Source: Oscillospiraceae bacterium
GTDB lineage: Bacteria; Bacillota; Clostridia; Oscillospirales; Ruminococcaceae
DNA: 64,000 nt
Assembly (NCBI GenBank): GCA_024404915.1
Contig: JAKSPJ010000009.1
Coordinates: forward strand, 1 to 64,000
Direction: 5' to 3'
A program made the position numbers and the translations under genes. Below the pieces are notes generated by a model. It was not told where the DNA came from. It saw only the letters and a list, made by a program, of their open reading frames with translations, and did not search any database. Shown here one piece after another: positions 59,904-64,000 of this stretch; position 1 is the first letter of the stretch; every line of letters starts with the position of its first letter.

Positions 59904-60673
59904 ATCTTCACAACCTCATTCAACCCCTGTGCCAGTACCACAGCAAAAAGCATGGAGATTTCACAAATCTGCAAAAACCATCCGCAGAGATCGCCTGTGA
60001 TTCCTCCAAATTCACGATAGCTGACATGTTTATAATACAGCATACAAAGCAGTGCCGCTGCAAGAGATGCACATCCGGCTCCGATATCTGTCAGAAGCAT
60101 TCCGCCGCACACAGCTGCTCCCGACAGGCCAATCATTGCGATATTGGCCGTACGGTGGGCCGGCTTTACAAAATCCTGCAGCGATCCTTCTTTCTTGGCG
60201 CAATGAAATGTCATTGCAGAAAACCCGCTGAACACTCTGGAGATCACATAGCTGAAAGCAATGACGGCAGCACTCCGGACCTCGTGGATTTCTGAAAAGA
60301 GGGCCGTCTGTAAAATCAGATAAAGGCAAAGACGAATGACAGCAAAGGAACCAATATGGGGATCAGACATAATTTGCAGACGTCGTTCCCGATTGCCGTA
60401 GGATGCACGTGCATCGTTCACATCACAGAATCCATCCAGATGAATCCCGCCTGTCACCATAACAGGAAGCAGAACAGCAACTGCCGCAAATATAAACTGA
60501 TTCCAGCAAAGCACATTGCAGAGAATGCGCCAGAGTATCAGTAAGCAGCCAATCACCACGCCAACGATTGGAAACCAGCCCATGGCATAGCGGCGGTTTT
60601 CCTCTTTCCATTGCACCTTAGGAGCAGGAATACGAGAATACATCAACAAAGCAGAGCACAAAGATTTCAGCAT
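59900..60673 (-). CDS. cobS: Adenosylcobinamide-GDP ribazoletransferase (cobalamin synthase)
   Basis: 257 residues, multi-pass membrane protein. Joins adenosylcobinamide-GDP and alpha-ribazole to form the nucleotide loop. The active segment GGIHLDGFCDVNDA lies at 75-88 (usual form GGLHLDGLADTAD), followed by MSDPHIGSFAV and a late FGGITGDLCGW. TTAGAAGGA-like sequence lies before the start. It is 4 bp after cobU. Confidence 0.94.
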   Translation of the reverse strand: MLKSLCSALLMYSRIPAPKVQWKEENRRYAMGWFPIVGVVIGCLLILWRILCNVLCWNQFIFAAVAVLLPVMVTGGIHLDGFCDVNDARASYGNRERRLQIMSDPHIGSFAVIRLCLYLILQTALFSEIHEVRSAAVIAFSYVISRVFSGFSAMTFHCAKKEGSLQDFVKPAHRTANIAMIGLSGAAVCGGMLLTDIGAGCASLAAALLCMLYYKHVSYREFGGITGDLCGWFLQICEISMLFAVVLAQGLNEVVKI

Positions 60674-60677
60674 AGAA

Positions 60678-61187
60678 TTACCCCTTTAATACAAGCGGAA
60701 TACCGTAAACACATTCCACTACAGAATCTGCATAAGCAGCCAATGCCTGATTGATTTTTCCCAGAGCGGCAATATATGCAGATGTTCCTTTTTCATACCT
60801 GAATCCGTCACTGCCAACCTGATTTGTCACAATGACAAGCAGCTGCAGTCTTTTATGCAGGCACAGAATGTCCGCTGTTATTTTGTCTGCGCAATCCTGA
60901 ATGGCATCACCGCAGAACATTTCATTTGCAAGCAGATTCCCCATACATTCCAGAAGGGCAGCACCACCCTCCGGAACGTCTGCACGGTCAATGTCCGTAT
61001 ACTGTTCAACAGTCTGAAAATGCTTTTCCGCACGCATTTTTCTGTGGCGGAAAATCGCTGCATGTGCTTCTTCACCATAGGGCTGCATGGTGGCAATATA
61101 GTATTTTGAATCAGTGTATTGTTCAAACAAGGACTCCGCATAATGGGATTTTCCGCATTTGGAACCACCTGTTACAAGAATCATCAT
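60678..61187 (-). CDS. cobU: Adenosylcobinamide kinase/guanylyltransferase
   Basis: 169 residues. Phosphorylates adenosylcobinamide and then adds GMP. P-loop GGSKCGKS (7-14), the guanylylation site RHRKMR (His48), ECMGNLLANEMF, VTNQVGSDGF and the GIPLVLKG end. The start overlaps the cobT stop by 4 nt. Confidence 0.94.
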   Translation of the reverse strand: MMILVTGGSKCGKSHYAESLFEQYTDSKYYIATMQPYGEEAHAAIFRHRKMRAEKHFQTVEQYTDIDRADVPEGGAALLECMGNLLANEMFCGDAIQDCADKITADILCLHKRLQLLVIVTNQVGSDGFRYEKGTSAYIAALGKINQALAAYADSVVECVYGIPLVLKG

Positions 61188-62233
61188 GATTGCTTCGTGT
61201 ACCTTTCTATGTGCTCCTGTTCAAATGTATGTGCATGTCTGTATAAAGCAAGCGTGCCATCCAGAAGCGGCAGTAAAAGCAATCCGCCTGTGCCTTCACC
61301 AAGCCGCAGTCCTGCATCAATCACCGCCTGCAGATGCATTTTCTGCAGCAGTCCACTTGCCGCAGGCTCACCCGAACAATGGCTTGCAAGCATATATTCG
61401 CCGCAGATTGGCGCAATCTGATATGCGACAGCAGCTGCCGCCGCCGAAATCACACCATCGATAATGACGGGAATATGATAGATTGCGCCCCCGAGAAACA
61501 GTCCTGTCATGGCTGCAATTTCCAGGCCGCCAAGGGTCTGAAGCAAATGAAAAGGCCGACTGGCAGAGGGATGATGCAGTGCAATTCCTCTTTGAATTGT
61601 GCAGATTTTTCGCTGCAGCCCCTCATCAGAGAGTCCTGCCCCTCTTCCTGTGATTGCGGCAGGCGGCAAATCCAGCAGTACCGACGCAAGAGCAGCGGCA
61701 GCAGTTGTATTTCCTATTCCCATTTCGCCGGATGCAATGATATTGACTCCGGATGCCTTCAATTCCTCGGCAATGTCGATACCGGTTGTAATGGCGTGAC
61801 ACATCTGTTCTTCTGTCATTGCAGGTTCTTTGGTAAAATTTCCGGTACCGCTGACAACTTTTCTCTGCAGTATTTTATCTGTCTCCGCATCATGAATCAT
61901 GCCCACATCAACTGCAATGACCTCTGCATGAAATTCTGTTGCAATGGCGTTGATATTGGAAGTGCCCTCTGCAATGGCTTTGGCACAGATTGCGGTCACA
62001 TCGCTTCCGCATTGTGTAACACCTTCGGCAACAATACCATGATCTGCACAGAACACTACAGCTGCTCTCCTGGAGATATCCACGTCCGGTGTCCCCTGAA
62101 TGGCAGCAATGCGCTGAATGAGTTCTTCCAGCAATCCAAAGCTGCCCAAGGGCTTTGCAATCAGATCCCATTGGTTCTTTGCAGCCTGATAAGCCATCAA
62201 ATCAGTATGTTTAATCTGTTGTATACGTTTCAT
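61184..62233 (-). CDS. cobT: Nicotinate-nucleotide-DMB phosphoribosyltransferase
   Basis: 349 residues. Makes alpha-ribazole-5'-phosphate from nicotinate mononucleotide and a lower-ligand base. Motifs: KPLGSFGLLEEL, VVFCADHGIVAEGVTQC, ITTGIDIAEEL, GEMGIGNTTAAAAL, and the C-terminal catalytic glutamate in LRLGEGTGGLL. Start 62233 follows CGGAG; the frame from 62386 would overlap cbiA widely. Even with this start it overlaps cbiA by 23 nt. Confidence 0.95.
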   Translation of the reverse strand: MKRIQQIKHTDLMAYQAAKNQWDLIAKPLGSFGLLEELIQRIAAIQGTPDVDISRRAAVVFCADHGIVAEGVTQCGSDVTAICAKAIAEGTSNINAIATEFHAEVIAVDVGMIHDAETDKILQRKVVSGTGNFTKEPAMTEEQMCHAITTGIDIAEELKASGVNIIASGEMGIGNTTAAAALASVLLDLPPAAITGRGAGLSDEGLQRKICTIQRGIALHHPSASRPFHLLQTLGGLEIAAMTGLFLGGAIYHIPVIIDGVISAAAAAVAYQIAPICGEYMLASHCSGEPAASGLLQKMHLQAVIDAGLRLGEGTGGLLLLPLLDGTLALYRHAHTFEQEHIERYTKQS

Positions 62234-63557
62234 CTTTTTCTCCGTATCCGGCACAGGCTCTGGCAAACCGAAGTGCAGTCTGTATATCTGACGGAAAATA
62301 CAAATGTGGAAATCCGGCATACATGGAATCACTGATATGGCAGCATCTCCAGCTTCGGCCATCGGGCTTTTCCGCCGCAAATCCATTGCCGCTGTCAGTG
62401 CTGTCCCAATAGTGAAATTCGTGTGCCTTCAGCGTTTCTCCCGCTCTGCAAATCAGATTGTCCGCCTGGGACGTCATAGAAATATAACCGAATCGCTGCA
62501 GCTTTTTCGTATAAAACACTTCTCCCCGGATTACACCGGCCATTTCAAAGACTTCATTCTCTTTGCTGCGCAAAGTATCATGCAAATACATAAAGCCGCC
62601 GCATTCTGCAATTGTGGGCATCTTGTCCTGTATTGCTTTCTGAATATCCCTTCTCATAGTCCGATTCTGAGAAAGCTTTTCTGCGTATAATTCCGGGTAT
62701 CCGCCGCATAAAATCAATCCGTCTGCCTGAGGCAAATGGGAATCCTCCAAGGGTGAAAAATAACGGATTACACAGCCGAGTTTCTCAAGCAATGCTATAT
62801 TTTCTGCATACTGAAAACAAAAAGCCTTATCCCTTGCCACTGCTATTACAGGCTTTGAGGAAAGCTTCGGAATACAGGGCATCTGTATTTCAGGAAGGAA
62901 ATTGCATGGATGATGCAGTATTCTGTCAATTTCAATGTGTTGTTCTGCCAGTGTTCCAAGAGCATCCATTTTTTCGCAGATATCCGAAATCTCATTTGCA
63001 GTTACCAGACCAAGATGACGGCTTTCCAAAGTATATGGATGCTTGGGGAGGCAGCCAAAATACGCTGTTCCACACTCTGCACAAAGCTGTCTGACAAATG
63101 GGATCAGGCTTTCCGGCAGTTGATTGAAAATGAATCCTGCAATCTGATTCGGATGCTGATAATGCAGAAAGCCCTTGATTATCGCACCTATTGACTCTTT
63201 CATTCCTCTGCAGTTCACCACCAGAATAACAGGTACAGAAGTGATTTCTGAAACACGGTATGCAGAACCATCCCCCCCGTCATAAAATCCCATTGCACCT
63301 TCAAGGACGGCAATTTCCGTACCCTGACTGCCTTCTGCAAGCTGATACCGAAGCATATTTTCATCGCAGAAAAAGCTGTCCAGATTATGAGCCTCCGCAT
63401 GGAGAATCTCACGATAAAACATGGGGTCAATATAATCCGGGCCGCATTTGAAAGCGGAAACACGAATGCTGCGCTGCCGTAATGCTGACAGTATTCCGCA
63501 GGTGACAGTGGTTTTACCGCATCCGCTTCCTGTGCCTGCAATCATAATGCGTCTCAT
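62211..63557 (-). CDS. cbiA: Cobyrinate a,c-diamide synthase
   Basis: 448 residues. Amidates the a and c side chains of cobyrinate using glutamine and ATP. P-loop GTGSGCGKTT (8-17), KCGPDYIDPMFYREI, VLEGAMGFYDG, and a C-terminal glutaminase with LILCGGYPELYAEKL, TIAECGGFMYLH (nucleophile) and a late histidine in AHEFHYW. The start overlaps the cbiT stop by 4 nt. Confidence 0.96.
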   Translation of the reverse strand: MRRIMIAGTGSGCGKTTVTCGILSALRQRSIRVSAFKCGPDYIDPMFYREILHAEAHNLDSFFCDENMLRYQLAEGSQGTEIAVLEGAMGFYDGGDGSAYRVSEITSVPVILVVNCRGMKESIGAIIKGFLHYQHPNQIAGFIFNQLPESLIPFVRQLCAECGTAYFGCLPKHPYTLESRHLGLVTANEISDICEKMDALGTLAEQHIEIDRILHHPCNFLPEIQMPCIPKLSSKPVIAVARDKAFCFQYAENIALLEKLGCVIRYFSPLEDSHLPQADGLILCGGYPELYAEKLSQNRTMRRDIQKAIQDKMPTIAECGGFMYLHDTLRSKENEVFEMAGVIRGEVFYTKKLQRFGYISMTSQADNLICRAGETLKAHEFHYWDSTDSGNGFAAEKPDGRSWRCCHISDSMYAGFPHLYFPSDIQTALRFARACAGYGEKDETYTTD

Positions 63558-64000
63558 TGTATGCCTCCTGTCAGCAGCCAGATGGGATTCTGGGTATCAG
63601 GCATTGTATAGGCTCCCAGTTTTTTGGTGCGCATAACAGCAATCTGAAGAATCCGGCAATCTGTACAATACTTCTGAAAGCCCGGCACTGCCTCCATCAG
63701 CGTTTCAAGAGATACCGCCGTCATGGCGATATTGGCTTTGGTATTCCGCTGCGAGATTTCCCACAGGATTGCTTCCAGGTTTCCTCCGCTTCCTCCGATA
63801 AACACGGCATCAGGAGTGGGATAATCACAAAGCACCTCCGGGCAGTTGCCCTCTGCCGCAATGATATTATCACAGGAAAATCTGTGTGCATTCTGCAAAG
63901 TGAGCGCAACGGCTTCCGGGTTATTGTCAAATGCATAGACCTGGCCGCTTCTGCAATGAAATGCCATTTCAACAGATACAGAACCGGTTCCGCAGCCAAT
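63554..64000 (-). CDS. cbiT: Cobalt-precorrin-6B C15-methyltransferase (decarboxylating), partial
   Basis: 148 residues inside the window; the frame is open through the right edge, so the 5' part is missing. The S-adenosylmethionine site IGCGTGSVSVEMA (GxGxG) begins at the edge, followed by YAFDNNPEAVALTLQN, DAVFIGGSGGNLEAIL and IAMTAVSLETL. This is CbiT, which methylates C15 and decarboxylates the C12 acetate. It may be fused to or preceded by CbiE beyond the edge. Genes further upstream cannot be seen. Confidence 0.9.
   Translation of the reverse strand: MGCGTGSVSVEMAFHCRSGQVYAFDNNPEAVALTLQNAHRFSCDNIIAAEGNCPEVLCDYPTPDAVFIGGSGGNLEAILWEISQRNTKANIAMTAVSLETLMEAVPGFQKYCTDCRILQIAVMRTKKLGAYTMPDTQNPIWLLTGGIQ

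Noticed and set aside
1..64000. tRNA genes
   Set aside because: No T-arm/anticodon pattern or CCA-ended cloverleaf was noticed on either strand while reading; a tRNAscan run would be decisive.

Overview
The window looks like part of the chromosome of an anaerobic, low-GC Gram-positive gut or rumen bacterium, most likely a Ruminococcus-like member of the Oscillospiraceae. The evidence is a secreted protein ending in a type I dockerin (cellulosome or amylosome biology), a HydE hydrogenase maturase, DnaD/DnaI primosome proteins, a CadC-type metal repressor and HPr paralogues. The species is an inference. No tRNA, rRNA, CRISPR array, prophage or complete insertion sequence was seen. Nearly all promoters found share a 17-nt spacer between -35 and -10, which makes them fairly easy to recognise.

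Layout. 1-6.6 kb (mostly minus): aromatic amino-acid genes (fused aroE-aroK, then overlapping aroQ), three genes of unknown or weakly known function and purA. 6.7-9.2 kb (plus): a dockerin protein and a zinc phospholipase-like protein. 9.3-12.2 kb: a minus operon of small membrane proteins with a Cro/CI regulator. 12.2-17.5 kb (plus): membrane proteins, a zinc-ribbon/Q-rich/TM2 protein, then a VTC polyphosphate polymerase-DUF4956-carbohydrate-binding lipoprotein unit. 17.6-20.1 kb: glmU and a RING-like membrane protein. 20.2-25.8 kb (plus): secG, rnr, and a two-gene glycosyltransferase unit. 25.9-30.4 kb (minus): DnaD, DnaI-like loader, uridine kinase-like, SLOG protein and a divergent LCP protein. 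30.7-38.5 kb (plus): a 1,197-residue membrane protein with rimM and trmD, then HPr, a flavin reductase and a PBP5-like protein whose three catalytic motifs are all altered. 38.6-45.1 kb: an HPr-like protein without the catalytic histidine (minus), then mtaB, purL and a PPOX protein (plus). 45.1-49.0 kb (minus): hydE and a CadC/CadA-type metal efflux pair with two matching operators.

49.1-64 kb is devoted to corrinoids. A minus operon running in from beyond the right edge (cbiT, cbiA, cobT, cobU, cobS, a second cobU-like gene, cobC, cbiB, cobD, cbiP, cbiC) completes the corrin ring side groups and assembles the nucleotide loop. It is followed by a separate promoter and a cobalamin riboswitch with a terminator platform. 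The riboswitch controls a lipoprotein-type CbiK chelatase, a lipoprotein with two NEAT-like repeats, a lipoprotein binding protein, a FecCD permease and an ATPase with an extra C-terminal domain. This B12-regulated, surface-exposed chelatase plus uptake module is the most interesting system in the window. The catalytically altered cell-wall proteins, the histidine-less HPr-like protein and a possible small RNA at 38.6 kb come next.
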